This document shows, piece after piece, positions 1-7,690 of a stretch of 11,374 bases of DNA (the first letter of the stretch is position 1; each line of letters opens with the position of its first letter). Position numbers and translations under genes: made by a program. The notes beneath the pieces are model-generated. The model was not told the origin of the DNA and did not search any database. It saw only the letters and a program-made list of their open reading frames with translations. The DNA lies in NCBI GenBank assembly GCA_002338335.1, contig DDIC01000009.1:1-11374 (forward strand), written 5' to 3'. Source of the stretch: Bacteroidetes bacterium UBA1860. GTDB taxonomy: Bacteria > Bacteroidota > Rhodothermia > Balneolales > Balneolaceae.

Positions 1-2
1 CA

Positions 3-419
3 GCCATTGGATTCCTCTTGCATCCACAACGTGCAAACAGACTTGTAGAATTTAATGCAAGGGAAAACACCCTTGGTCTTGAGGAGGTCATAGAGACGTT
101 ACTAGGGTCTACCTGGGAGCAATCAACCAAAACTGGTTACCAGGGCGTAATTGCGGAAGTTGTGAACTTCGTCGTGGTCTCTCATATGATCGAACTACAT
201 ACCTCCTCTCAGGCCAATCCTCTAACGAAAGCAAAAGTTTTAGCACAACTTGAACAACTCTTAGATACTCTTGAAGAACGTAAGGACCCAATGGCTAAGC
301 AAGCCAGCTTAATGATCGACTCCTATTTTGAAAATCCTTCTGATTTTGAGATACCCTCATCTTTGCCTGCACCACCGGGCTCTCCTATAGGAAGTGATTT
401 GATGATGTGTGGTTATTAA
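3..419 (+). CDS. C-terminal fragment of a zinc-dependent metalloprotease (DUF5117/DUF4953 type)
   Basis: The frame is already open at the left edge (AIGFLLHPQRANRLVEF...), so the 5' part lies outside the window; the TTG at 18 is not a real start. About 138 residues are visible. The segment 'FLLHPQRANRLVEFNARE' followed by 'LEEVIETLLGSTW' resembles the end of the large secreted or periplasmic metalloproteases of Bacteroidota that carry DUF5117 and DUF4953. There, a P-x-R-x-x-R-L motif is followed by a helical segment with a conserved tryptophan. The HExxH zinc site would lie upstream and cannot be checked. The last 30 residues are rich in Pro, Gly and Ser and look like a flexible tail. It converges with the PBP gene, with 37 bp between the stop codons. 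The identification rests on remembered family features in a short piece, so it is moderate. Confidence 0.6.
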   Translation, partial: AIGFLLHPQRANRLVEFNARENTLGLEEVIETLLGSTWEQSTKTGYQGVIAEVVNFVVVSHMIELHTSSQANPLTKAKVLAQLEQLLDTLEERKDPMAKQASLMIDSYFENPSDFEIPSSLPAPPGSPIGSDLMMCGY

Positions 420-456
420 AAATTCATCAGATTGTATCATGGTGAGTCAAGGTAAA
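420..456. other. Convergent intergenic gap, no clear terminator
   Basis: These 37 bp separate two convergent stop codons. A small palindrome, GGTAAATTACC (451-461), overlaps the stop codon of the minus-strand gene. It has only 5-bp arms with a 1-nt centre, no GC-rich stem and no adjoining T tract. I therefore do not call it an intrinsic terminator. Confidence 0.4.
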
Positions 457-2724
457 TTACCAACGACTTCTTAGCTCCAATCTTCTTTCTGATTGTTTGT
501 TTGATTCAGGCTCTTGAGGCATCACAAATCCAACAGGAGGCTCAAATGGCTCTGTACTCCATTGAGCTTCAGGGTCTTCGGTGACATTTTGTATAAATGT
601 GCCAACTATAGGTAAAGCGGCTCTAGCTCCTTGACCAATAAAGGTGTTCTCCGGAAAGCGAATACGCCTGTCTTCACCCCCGACCCAAGCGCCCATAACT
701 AAGTGGGGTGTCATGCCTACAAACCAGTTATCCGCAGAATTTTGTGTAGTTCCCGTTTTCCCAGCAATATCTTGCCGAACATTGTATACATTCTGCAATC
801 TAACACCTGTGCCAAAGAAACCATCACCTCCTCGAATCACACCACGAAGCATATCAATCATGATGTATGCTGTCTCTGGTGAGATGACCTCATCACGATA
901 TTCAGGGAAAAACTCTCGTATAATATTGCCTTGGGCATCCTCAATTCGGGTTACAGCGACGGGTTCAATATGAACCCCTTTGTTTGCGAACGTAGTATAC
1001 GCACTGACAACTTCTAACAACGATGTTTCTGCGGTTCCCAGCGCAATAGAGGGATAAGCAGGGGTGGTACTCATATCGATACCCATAGCACTCGCGAGCT
1101 CTTTGATTTTTTGTGCGGCTGGTTCCAAATCACGTAGTTGATTGGTTCCAGGTGCGCCAGCAATCTCTGGAAGTAGTCGAACAGTCACGTTGTTGAGCGA
1201 CCTAGCAAGGCCTTTTCTGAGGGTAACCATTTCGGGTCCTTCTTCAATGGAAGGATCCCTTGGATCCCATAATTGACCTGTTCGATCAATAAAGCTAGTC
1301 GGAAACTTCGATAAACGATGGTAGGGTTGATAGCCCGCATCAATGGCCACGGTATAGACGAAAGGTTTAAATGTAGACCCTGTTTGTCGCTTACTTTGGT
1401 ACACATGATCAAACTGCTTGGATCCAAAATCCCTTCCACCAACCCATGCCATGATGTTCCCATTAGAGGGATCAATCGCAACAAAACTTGTTTGAAGCTG
1501 CGTACGTTCTCTTTTTACCTTCGCAATGAATGCTGAATCGGCTCTTAATGAATCAAATACGACCGACTCTTGGTCTGTAGTGAAGCGTTGAAAGCCGTTT
1601 TTATACTCATTGGTTTCTCTTAGAAAGCTGGGTAAAAATTGTGGATACTCTTCCCAGAGTAAGTCCATGTATTCCCCCCCGGGGGATGTCCATTCATTTT
1701 CGAAGATTCTTTGTAGCGAATCAGCCTTTTGTGTGACTGCCAACTCAGCATGTCGTTGCAATCGTGAATCTATGGTTGTGTAAATGGTGAGTCCATCGCT
1801 GTAAAGATCTAAGCCTTGTTCATCGAGCCAATCTTGGACTTGCATTCTAATGTACTCCCCAAAGTAGCGACTCTCTCTGCCGGCTTTTGAAGGGGGGCGA
1901 TAGTCTAAAACGATGGGCTCAGCCATAAGTTGATTTGCTGTGAACTCATCCAACATTTCATTCGTCTGCATCAACTGCAAGACGATATTTCTTCTAGATT
2001 GTGATCTTTCTGGGAAGATCCGCGGGTTATACGCATAGATAGCTTTGAGTTGACCAATGAGTGTTGCGGCCTCCGTAACAGTAATGTCACGCGCTGGCTT
2101 ATTGAAGTGAATCCTTGATGCAGCCTCAATTCCATAAGCACTATTTGCAAACTCAACCGTATTCAGGTACATCTCAAGAATTTCTTCTTTCGTGTAGTTT
2201 CGCTCAATCTGAATGGCTGTAATCATCTCCTTTAATTTTCGGATGACGGAAAATTCCGTTCCGATTTTTTTATAGAGATTTCGAGCAAGCTGCTGGGTAA
2301 TAGTGGAAGCACCTTGAATTTTGCCCTGTGCCCAGTAGTATGGAAGGCTTAACAACCGCTGGATGTCAATCCCCCAGTGAGTGTAGAACCGTTTGTCTTC
2401 CGTTGCAACTAGGGCATCCAAGATGTTGGGAGAGATCTCCTCTATAGGAACCCACGTACGGTTTTCGGTAAAATAACGGTCTAGAACTACGCCATCCCGA
2501 CTTTTCACCTCAGAGGCGACGGCTGTTTTTGGATTTTCTAGCTCTTCAATGGAAGGCAGTTCTTGCCCAAGCCAGAAAAACATCGCTAAAGTCAATAACG
2601 AGGCCATGACCAAAACGATCAAAATGGAAGGGGCGCCAACCGATTGCTTCCTGGTTGATTGGCGCACCTGATCACGATACTCTGGATCACTCAAAAAACG
2701 TTTTCTATCAATGGATTCACTCAT
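457..2724 (-). CDS. Class A penicillin-binding protein (PBP1A-type transglycosylase/transpeptidase)
   Basis: This bifunctional peptidoglycan synthase polymerises lipid II into glycan strands (GT51 domain) and cross-links the stem peptides (transpeptidase domain), acting on the periplasmic face of the inner membrane. The protein has 755 residues, normal for the family. It has a short basic cytoplasmic N-terminus and one membrane segment at about 33-53. The GT51 motifs are in order: ATEDKRFYTHWG with the likely catalytic Glu109, GASTITQQLARN (138-149), RKLKE (162-166), and the EMYLN...YGIEAAS block (184-203). The transpeptidase motifs are also complete: S450-T-F-K453 (nucleophile Ser450), S509-L-N511 and K656-T-G-T. 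No catalytic residue is missing. The C-terminal tail after about 730 is polar and low in complexity. It starts with ATG 21 bp after the stop of the LpxH-like gene and is probably translated from the same mRNA. The usual symbols are mrcA or ponA, but orthology to one of them cannot be settled here. Confidence 0.95.
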   Translation of the reverse strand: MSESIDRKRFLSDPEYRDQVRQSTRKQSVGAPSILIVLVMASLLTLAMFFWLGQELPSIEELENPKTAVASEVKSRDGVVLDRYFTENRTWVPIEEISPNILDALVATEDKRFYTHWGIDIQRLLSLPYYWAQGKIQGASTITQQLARNLYKKIGTEFSVIRKLKEMITAIQIERNYTKEEILEMYLNTVEFANSAYGIEAASRIHFNKPARDITVTEAATLIGQLKAIYAYNPRIFPERSQSRRNIVLQLMQTNEMLDEFTANQLMAEPIVLDYRPPSKAGRESRYFGEYIRMQVQDWLDEQGLDLYSDGLTIYTTIDSRLQRHAELAVTQKADSLQRIFENEWTSPGGEYMDLLWEEYPQFLPSFLRETNEYKNGFQRFTTDQESVVFDSLRADSAFIAKVKRERTQLQTSFVAIDPSNGNIMAWVGGRDFGSKQFDHVYQSKRQTGSTFKPFVYTVAIDAGYQPYHRLSKFPTSFIDRTGQLWDPRDPSIEEGPEMVTLRKGLARSLNNVTVRLLPEIAGAPGTNQLRDLEPAAQKIKELASAMGIDMSTTPAYPSIALGTAETSLLEVVSAYTTFANKGVHIEPVAVTRIEDAQGNIIREFFPEYRDEVISPETAYIMIDMLRGVIRGGDGFFGTGVRLQNVYNVRQDIAGKTGTTQNSADNWFVGMTPHLVMGAWVGGEDRRIRFPENTFIGQGARAALPIVGTFIQNVTEDPEAQWSTEPFEPPVGFVMPQEPESNKQSERRLELRSRW

Positions 2725-2745
2725 GATCGAGTAGACCTATCGCTT

Positions 2746-3627
2746 CTATACAGATGAAGTTTCGGTGTGAAAGATTTTTAGGTTTGGCCAAGACGTTTGT
2801 GTTGAAGTTTCTATCCTAACGAGTGAAAGGGTCTGATTCTTGTACTGAAGGGCAACTTGATCTTCCAAGAACAACCCTAAATTAACATACCATTTTTCAC
2901 CCACCTTCGTGATGCGTTGTTCATGATCATGACCACAAACGGCAATTATGGCATCCATAGCGGGTATACTGGTTTGAGCCCATTGATTCAACCGATCTAT
3001 TGAGGTATCTGGAGAGCGTTTCCAAGATGAAAAACTAGCCATGAGTTTCCACCCCATTTTTGGTGGAAGAATGGCTTGGTAGAATGAAACGAACCAAGGA
3101 TGCTGAAGCCATTGGTGGAGCCAAGGTTTAGGTAAGTTTTTTGTAGGGTGATCAAACCCGTCTCCATGAAATACAAAAATGGAACCAAAAGGCGTCTCCA
3201 ACGTCAAGGATTCTCTTTTTATGTCTATTCCAGCAAGGGTTTTGGAGTCGTCAATCCAGTAGTCATGATTACCAGGGATAAGAGTAATTTGCAATCCCTT
3301 TTCTGTAAATGACCGCCATTGTTCCAGAAATGGAAAGTAAGAGGTAGGTCGAGCATTAGGATAATCCATCCACCAATCAAATAAATCGCCTGCAATAACG
3401 AGATGTAGTTGATTATGAAACGCATACGAAGCTAGGCTCTCCAGTCTAGCTGGCCAATGATCTTGTGCTTGATCTATGGCACCCACATGAAGATCTGAAA
3501 CAACTAGAAAGCCATCATGTGTTATCGTCTCTGTTATGGAAGCTTTAGACATGGACCCTATAGATAATGTAGCTGTGGACTTGGGTGCTTTGGACATCGT
3601 ACTAAATGGGAGAGCAACTTTACTCAC
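2746..3627 (-). CDS. LpxH-like metallophosphatase (probable UDP-2,3-diacylglucosamine diphosphatase)
   Basis: This is a calcineurin-like dinuclear metal phosphoesterase. The metal-binding motifs are all visible with GTG as residue 1: SDLHVG (D45, H47), GDLFDWW (D81, D84), GNHDYW (N120, H121), HGDG (154-157) and GHDH (232-235). Between HGDG and GHDH lies a helical insertion of about 75 residues, the place where LpxH has its substrate-binding cap. LpxH hydrolyses UDP-2,3-diacylglucosamine to lipid X in lipid A synthesis at the inner membrane. The fit to Bacteroidota LpxH is good but not proof; a general phosphoesterase of the same fold is possible. The start is uncertain. GTG at 3627 has AGGA a few bases upstream and lies 5 bp after the preceding stop. 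ATGs at 3597 and 3552 are in frame, and the last would still leave about 12 residues before the first beta strand. The protein has 293, 283 or 268 residues accordingly. Confidence 0.75.
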   Translation of the reverse strand: MSKVALPFSTMSKAPKSTATLSIGSMSKASITETITHDGFLVVSDLHVGAIDQAQDHWPARLESLASYAFHNQLHLVIAGDLFDWWMDYPNARPTSYFPFLEQWRSFTEKGLQITLIPGNHDYWIDDSKTLAGIDIKRESLTLETPFGSIFVFHGDGFDHPTKNLPKPWLHQWLQHPWFVSFYQAILPPKMGWKLMASFSSWKRSPDTSIDRLNQWAQTSIPAMDAIIAVCGHDHEQRITKVGEKWYVNLGLFLEDQVALQYKNQTLSLVRIETSTQTSWPNLKIFHTETSSV

Positions 3628-3632
3628 ACGTC

Positions 3633-4655
3633 CTACACCGATCGGTAGATGACAAAGTCTATGAGTTGCCCAAACTGTTTCAGTGTCTCAGACGCATCAC
3701 CATCCTTTCGTCTATCGGGGTGTGTGCTTAGCGTTGTCATAGCCCGTTCAACGTGTTGAATCATGACCTCTTCAGACTCCTTCATTCCCTGATGCTCCTC
3801 CACGAATCGAAGAATCCACTGAATATCATTCTTTGACTTACGGCGGCGCTTAAAGCGTCTCATGGCTTGCTTAATTTCTGCTGGTGAAGCATTAGCTGTT
3901 GCTTTGAGTAAGGGGAGGGTCACTTTTCTCTCTTCTAGATCATGTTGCTTTGTTTTCCCAATTCCCTTGTCTTGATAATCAAGCAAATCATCTTTGATTT
4001 GAAAGGCGAGGCCAATTTGAATCCCAGCATCATGGATTGCACGCAGCGCTTCCTCTGAGGGTGACTTTAAAACACTCACAGCCCCTGATTCCATGCATGC
4101 CGCTAACAAACTGGCTGTTTTTTCCTCAATAATCTGATAATATCGCTCCTGAGTCATCGTTTGAAGCTTGGTCGTTTTGAGTTGCCGTAGCTCTCCTTCA
4201 CTCATTCTCTCCACGGCATGTGATGTGATTTTTAGTAGCGCTAATTGATCTTCTTTGAGCGCAATGCTTAAGCCTTTGGAGAGCAAATAATCCCCCATTA
4301 ATACCCCTACCTTGTTATTCCAAATACGATGAATGGTTGTAAAATTTCGTCGTAAATCAGCCTCATCTACCACATCATCATGTATGAGTGTTGCTGTATG
4401 CAACAATTCAATCATCGTTGCAGCTACATGAGTCGCATGCGTTGTTGGACCGAACAAACGCGCCGTCATAAATACAAGTGCTGGGCGTATCTCTTTCCCC
4501 TTTTGGCGATGCATATACCCGATCACTTGATTTAGCAAAGGGACATCTGTAGCGATCGTCTGCTTAAAGACGGACCTAAAAGCGTGTAAATCGGCTTCGA
4601 TAGGTTGAAGTCGCTGCTTTAAATCTGATTTTGAAAGAGATCTGGATAAGGACAA
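3633..4655 (-). CDS. Long-chain trans-polyprenyl diphosphate synthase
   Basis: This isoprenyl diphosphate synthase adds isopentenyl diphosphate units to an allylic primer, most likely making the menaquinone side chain. It has 340 residues. Visible motifs are GKEIRP (53-58), the first aspartate-rich motif DDVVD (93-97) followed by the Arg pair 102-103, EEKTASL (177-183), the second aspartate-rich motif DDLLD (222-226) and KVTLPLL (244-250). The residue five before the first motif is a small Ala (TATLIHDD), a feature of long-chain rather than farnesyl or geranylgeranyl enzymes; exact length cannot be read from sequence. The start is TTG at 4655. The frame stays open upstream to a stop at 4731-4733, but contains no ATG, GTG or other TTG, and the first internal ATG is within the conserved domain. 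No Shine-Dalgarno is seen. It is the first gene of the minus-strand group, 5 bp before the metallophosphatase. The symbol ispB or hepT would be a guess. Confidence 0.92.
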   Translation of the reverse strand: MSLSRSLSKSDLKQRLQPIEADLHAFRSVFKQTIATDVPLLNQVIGYMHRQKGKEIRPALVFMTARLFGPTTHATHVAATMIELLHTATLIHDDVVDEADLRRNFTTIHRIWNNKVGVLMGDYLLSKGLSIALKEDQLALLKITSHAVERMSEGELRQLKTTKLQTMTQERYYQIIEEKTASLLAACMESGAVSVLKSPSEEALRAIHDAGIQIGLAFQIKDDLLDYQDKGIGKTKQHDLEERKVTLPLLKATANASPAEIKQAMRRFKRRRKSKNDIQWILRFVEEHQGMKESEEVMIQHVERAMTTLSTHPDRRKDGDASETLKQFGQLIDFVIYRSV

Positions 4656-4777
4656 ACGAAGGAGACGCTTAACGTTGGAACGAAAGGAATTAAGAAATGG
4701 GGAAATTGTTGCACCCGTTCTTTTGAGGTGCTATGTTATGAACTTATCATTTTATACAGACTAACTCTTCTGCTTTC
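4656..4777. promoter_or_regulatory. Divergent intergenic region between the polyprenyl synthase and pfkA genes
   Basis: This is the only place in the window where two transcription units face away from each other, so it should hold promoters for both. It is AT-rich toward the pfkA side (about 4740-4760). I see no strong inverted repeat, riboswitch-like structure or Shine-Dalgarno before pfkA. I could not find a convincing minus-strand promoter. Confidence 0.6.
4709..4739 (+). promoter_or_regulatory. Candidate Bacteroidota-type promoter for pfkA
   Basis: TTG at 4709-4711 is followed after 20 nt by TATGTTAT (4732-4739), compared with the Bacteroidota -7 element TAnnTTTG (two mismatches). The same bases read as TTGCAC, 17 nt, TATGTT also give a weak sigma-70-type match. 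A second candidate is TTTG (4722-4725), 19 nt, TATCATTT (4745-4752), equally imperfect. Position, about 40 bp upstream of the pfkA ATG, is sensible, but the match alone is weak. Confidence 0.3.
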
Positions 4778-5746
4778 ATGAAAAAAATTGCGGTTCTCAC
4801 AAGTGGTGGAGATGCCCCTGGGATGAATGCTGCTGTCCGGGCCGTTATCCGTACTGCTACCTCACTTGATGTGGATGTTGTTGGCGTCTCATATGGATAC
4901 CAAGGACTTATAGAAGGTGACTTTGTCGATTTTACCACCAGTTCTGCGTCCAATATCATACAACGAGGTGGTACTATCCTAAAATCAGCACGTTCTGAAG
5001 AGTTTCGCACTAAGGAAGGGCGAGAGAAGGCGTATCACCATATGCAAAAAAAGGGATTGGATGGTCTCATTGCCATTGGAGGAGATGGGACGTTTACAGG
5101 CGCATCCATTTTTGCTACAGAGTTTGGTGTTCCCGTTGTGGGTGTTCCTGCTACGATAGATAATGACTTGGCGGGTACAGACGACACCATAGGGTATGAT
5201 TCGGCACTTAACACAGCGATGCAAGCCATTGATAAGATCAGAGACACAGCAGATGCACATGATCGCTTGTTTTTGGTAGAGGTGATGGGGCGTGACGCTG
5301 GCTTTATTGCCTTGGAGACAGGCATTTCTATTGGTGCAGAATTGATTCTATTGCCAGAATCCCTTCTAGATGTGGATGACATTAGGGCTTCCTTAAAAGG
5401 TATTTTGCGTGAGCAAAAAAGGAGTAGTCTCGTTATTGTCGCGGAAGGGGATGAGACAGGTGGCGCGCTTAAACTAGCCGAAAAGCTCAAAGATGATTTT
5501 AATCAGTATGAAATGAGAGTGACCATTTTAGGACATATTCAGCGAGGTGGCTCTCCAACAGCTCGAGATCGGGTTTTAGCAAGTCGATTAGGCTCGGAAG
5601 CGGTCAAAGCCATCGTGGACGGACATACAAGTGTGATGGTGGGTATTGTGAATAAACGAACCCAATTAACGCCATTGAAGAGCGCTGTTGCCAAAAAGAA
5701 AGACATCAATTACGAGCTCGTAGAATTAGCTATAATTTTGAGATGA
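4778..5746 (+). CDS. pfkA: 6-phosphofructokinase (ATP-dependent type)
   Basis: It phosphorylates fructose 6-phosphate to fructose 1,6-bisphosphate, the committed step of glycolysis, in the cytoplasm. At 322 residues it has the length of the bacterial homotetrameric PfkA. The nucleotide loop GGDAPGMNA (10-18) and GGDGT (101-105) are present. Gly104, where pyrophosphate-dependent enzymes carry Asp, argues for ATP as donor. The catalytic segment is PATIDND (124-130) with Asp128 as the probable general base; the usual PGTIDND has Gly where this has Ala125. MGRDAG (170-175) and GHIQRGGSP (252-260) provide substrate-binding Arg and His residues. It starts with ATG after a leader without Shine-Dalgarno. 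Its TGA stop overlaps the ATG of pgi (ATGA at 5743-5746), so the two are very probably translated together. Confidence 0.95.
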   Translation: MKKIAVLTSGGDAPGMNAAVRAVIRTATSLDVDVVGVSYGYQGLIEGDFVDFTTSSASNIIQRGGTILKSARSEEFRTKEGREKAYHHMQKKGLDGLIAIGGDGTFTGASIFATEFGVPVVGVPATIDNDLAGTDDTIGYDSALNTAMQAIDKIRDTADAHDRLFLVEVMGRDAGFIALETGISIGAELILLPESLLDVDDIRASLKGILREQKRSSLVIVAEGDETGGALKLAEKLKDDFNQYEMRVTILGHIQRGGSPTARDRVLASRLGSEAVKAIVDGHTSVMVGIVNKRTQLTPLKSAVAKKKDINYELVELAIILR

Positions 5747-7032
5747 TAAAGGTTGACGTTCATGCTCCATCATCCATTCTAGGGATGGATAAGCAACATG
5801 TAGATCTCACTCAAGCGCAACAAAGCCTTCAAAATCTTTTTGATAAGAATGTGCAAGGTAGTGAGTGGTTAGGCTGGCTTGATACATTATTATTAGAGTC
5901 AAACAAAGAGGAACTTGCGAGTATTCAACGTAAGGCGGCCCAATTACAGTCGATCTCCGATTTTGTTCTATGCATTGGGATTGGAGGGAGTTATTTGGGT
6001 GCAGCCGCTACAATGACTGCGTCGTTGCGCTATGAAGCAAAGCAGCTTGCTCCTGAAGTGCGATTTGTAGGGACACATCTTGGGGCCTCTGAACTCAAGG
6101 ACTTGATGACGGAATTAGAGGCACCTAAGCACGATGGGACAAAAAAAAGGGTGTCAATCATCGTGATTTCGAAGTCAGGATCTACAGTAGAGACGGGGGT
6201 TACTTTTCGGATTCTTAGGGCATGGCTCAAGAAGCACCATGCTGATGAGGCTAAAGATCGTATTGTGGCGATTACATCCTCAAGTTCTGGCTCCTTAAGA
6301 ACCCTTGCGCTTGAAGCGGGTTATGACACATTTGTTGTACCTGATGATGTTGGGGGTAGGTTCTCGGTATTATCACCAGTAGGGCTCTTACCCATAGCGG
6401 TTGCAGGACTTGATATTGAAGAGCTAATGGAGGGTGCTCGGAAGCAGGTCAAAGAGATCCAACAAGACCCAGTGGATGTGCTCACCTTGGCGTCCACTCG
6501 AAAATGGTTCATGGATAAAGGGTACACCATTGAGTGTTTATCTTCGTTTGATCAAATATGTAGTGGACTTATTGATTGGGTCCAGCAACTTCAGGGTGAA
6601 TCAGAAGGAAAAGACTCAATGGGTCTATTCCCTGCAAGTGCTTTTTATTCCAGAGACTTACACTCATTGGGGCAATGGGTTCAGGATGGGCCAAGGATCC
6701 TATTTGAGACAATCATCTCATTAGAGAATCCATCTGCCGAAATTGAGATTCCTAGTGATGATCAAAAGGATGGATTCGAAGATCTAGCACACAAACCATT
6801 ATCCTGGGTAAATGAAAGTGCCAAAAAGGGGACCATAAAAGCTCACTACGAAGACGGAATCCCTGTGATTGAGGTAAAACTTCCGGACGCTACAGAGGCT
6901 TCAATAGGTGCATTTTTTGCTTTCTATATGATCGCAACGGGAGTGATGGGTGACCTGATGGGCATCCATGCGTACAATCAACCTGGAGTTGAGGCTTATA
7001 AAAAAGAAATGCTTACTATCTTACGAGGATAA
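5743..7032 (+). CDS. pgi: Glucose-6-phosphate isomerase, short Bacillus-like type
   Basis: It interconverts glucose 6-phosphate and fructose 6-phosphate, the reaction just before Pfk. The 429 residues match the short Firmicute-type Pgi rather than the 550-residue enterobacterial form. Motifs: GIGGSYLGA (79-87), SKSGSTVET (143-151), DDVGGRFSVLSPVG (201-214), GESEGKD (285-291), DLHSLGQ (305-311) and QPGVEAYKK (413-421). By analogy with the Bacillus enzyme, Glu286, His307 and Lys420 are the likely catalytic residues, and all are present. The SIS-type phosphosugar fold is implied by the first motifs. ATG at 5743 lies inside the end of pfkA, with a 4-bp overlap and no separate Shine-Dalgarno, so expression probably depends on translation of pfkA. 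The next gene starts 25 bp after the stop. Confidence 0.95.
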   Translation: MIKVDVHAPSSILGMDKQHVDLTQAQQSLQNLFDKNVQGSEWLGWLDTLLLESNKEELASIQRKAAQLQSISDFVLCIGIGGSYLGAAATMTASLRYEAKQLAPEVRFVGTHLGASELKDLMTELEAPKHDGTKKRVSIIVISKSGSTVETGVTFRILRAWLKKHHADEAKDRIVAITSSSSGSLRTLALEAGYDTFVVPDDVGGRFSVLSPVGLLPIAVAGLDIEELMEGARKQVKEIQQDPVDVLTLASTRKWFMDKGYTIECLSSFDQICSGLIDWVQQLQGESEGKDSMGLFPASAFYSRDLHSLGQWVQDGPRILFETIISLENPSAEIEIPSDDQKDGFEDLAHKPLSWVNESAKKGTIKAHYEDGIPVIEVKLPDATEASIGAFFAFYMIATGVMGDLMGIHAYNQPGVEAYKKEMLTILRG

Positions 7033-7057
7033 TTCGCAACGATCAGGTAGAGTTTTT

Positions 7058-7690
7058 TTGGCTAAAAAACATTCATTTATTGCAATCGCTGGTAACATTG
7101 GAGCTGGGAAGACGACTCTAACCGAGTTTCTATCAGGTCATTATAAATGGCAGGCTTTTTTTGAAAACGTCGATGGAAATCCCTACTTGTCAGATTTTTA
7201 TGAGGATATGCGTAGATGGTCCTTCAATCTGCAGATCTATTTTTTGTCTAAGCGCTTTGACCATCATCAAGAAATGCTGTCCAAGAATTCAGGCATTATT
7301 CAGGATCGTACCATTTATGAGGATGTTGAAATATTCGCTAAAAACTTGAATGACATGGGGCTGATGTCGGATAGAGATTTTCAGAACTATTCTAAGTTAT
7401 TCCAGTCCATGGAGCCTTTTATCACCCCACCAACACTCTTGATTTATCTAAGGGCACAAGTTCCAACACTTGTTAAGCAAATTCAAAAGAGGGGAAGAGA
7501 TTATGAAAACACCATCCGTATTGATTATTTAGAGCGTTTAAATGAGTACTACGAAGATTGGGTGCAGCGATATCCACATCAAAAACTCATTATCGATACC
7601 GATGACTTGGACTTTGTGGGTAATGATGAAGATCTAGGTATGGTTGTCTCATTAATTGATAAAAGACTTCACGGCTTATTTGAAGATTGA
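7058..7690 (+). CDS. Deoxynucleoside kinase (dAdo/dGuo kinase family)
   Basis: It transfers phosphate from a nucleoside triphosphate to a deoxynucleoside in the salvage of DNA precursors. Numbered from TTG at 7058 it has 210 residues, normal for bacterial dAK/dGK. Motifs: P-loop GNIGAGKTT (12-20), FEN (35-37), where the Glu is usually the catalytic base, DRTIYED (83-89), the family's (D/E)RS-type motif, and the LID region KRGRDYE (144-150). Which deoxynucleoside it prefers cannot be read from this. The frame is open upstream to an ATG at 6968, but that would add 30 residues overlapping pgi and does not resemble the family. TTG at 7058 starts just before the first beta strand, and AGGTAGAG (7045-7052) is a plausible Shine-Dalgarno, unusual in this window. 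A run of seven T (7053-7059) abuts the start. It probably continues the pfkA-pgi transcript. Confidence 0.88.
   Translation: MAKKHSFIAIAGNIGAGKTTLTEFLSGHYKWQAFFENVDGNPYLSDFYEDMRRWSFNLQIYFLSKRFDHHQEMLSKNSGIIQDRTIYEDVEIFAKNLNDMGLMSDRDFQNYSKLFQSMEPFITPPTLLIYLRAQVPTLVKQIQKRGRDYENTIRIDYLERLNEYYEDWVQRYPHQKLIIDTDDLDFVGNDEDLGMVVSLIDKRLHGLFED

Noticed and set aside
644..1536. Two + strand open frames (644-973 and 1318-1536) opposite the PBP gene
   Set aside because: Both are antisense to conserved transpeptidase sequence and show no domain, signal or neighbour to support expression.
2925..2936. Perfect palindrome TCATGATCATGA
   Set aside because: It encodes the His-Asp-His of the conserved GHDH metal motif; the symmetry follows from those codons.
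5035..5490. A 151-codon open frame antisense to pfkA
   Set aside because: It lies wholly inside a clear pfkA coding region. Its Ser-, Pro- and Ala-rich composition without any motif is what antisense reading of a conserved gene gives.
6434..6724. A 96-codon + strand frame inside pgi
   Set aside because: It sits over the strongly conserved catalytic part of pgi in another frame, with no recognisable motif and no start signal.
6968..7057. Upstream extension of the deoxynucleoside kinase to ATG 6968
   Set aside because: It would overlap the conserved 3' end of pgi, adds residues unlike the family, and TTG 7058 has a good Shine-Dalgarno and places the P-loop at its usual position.
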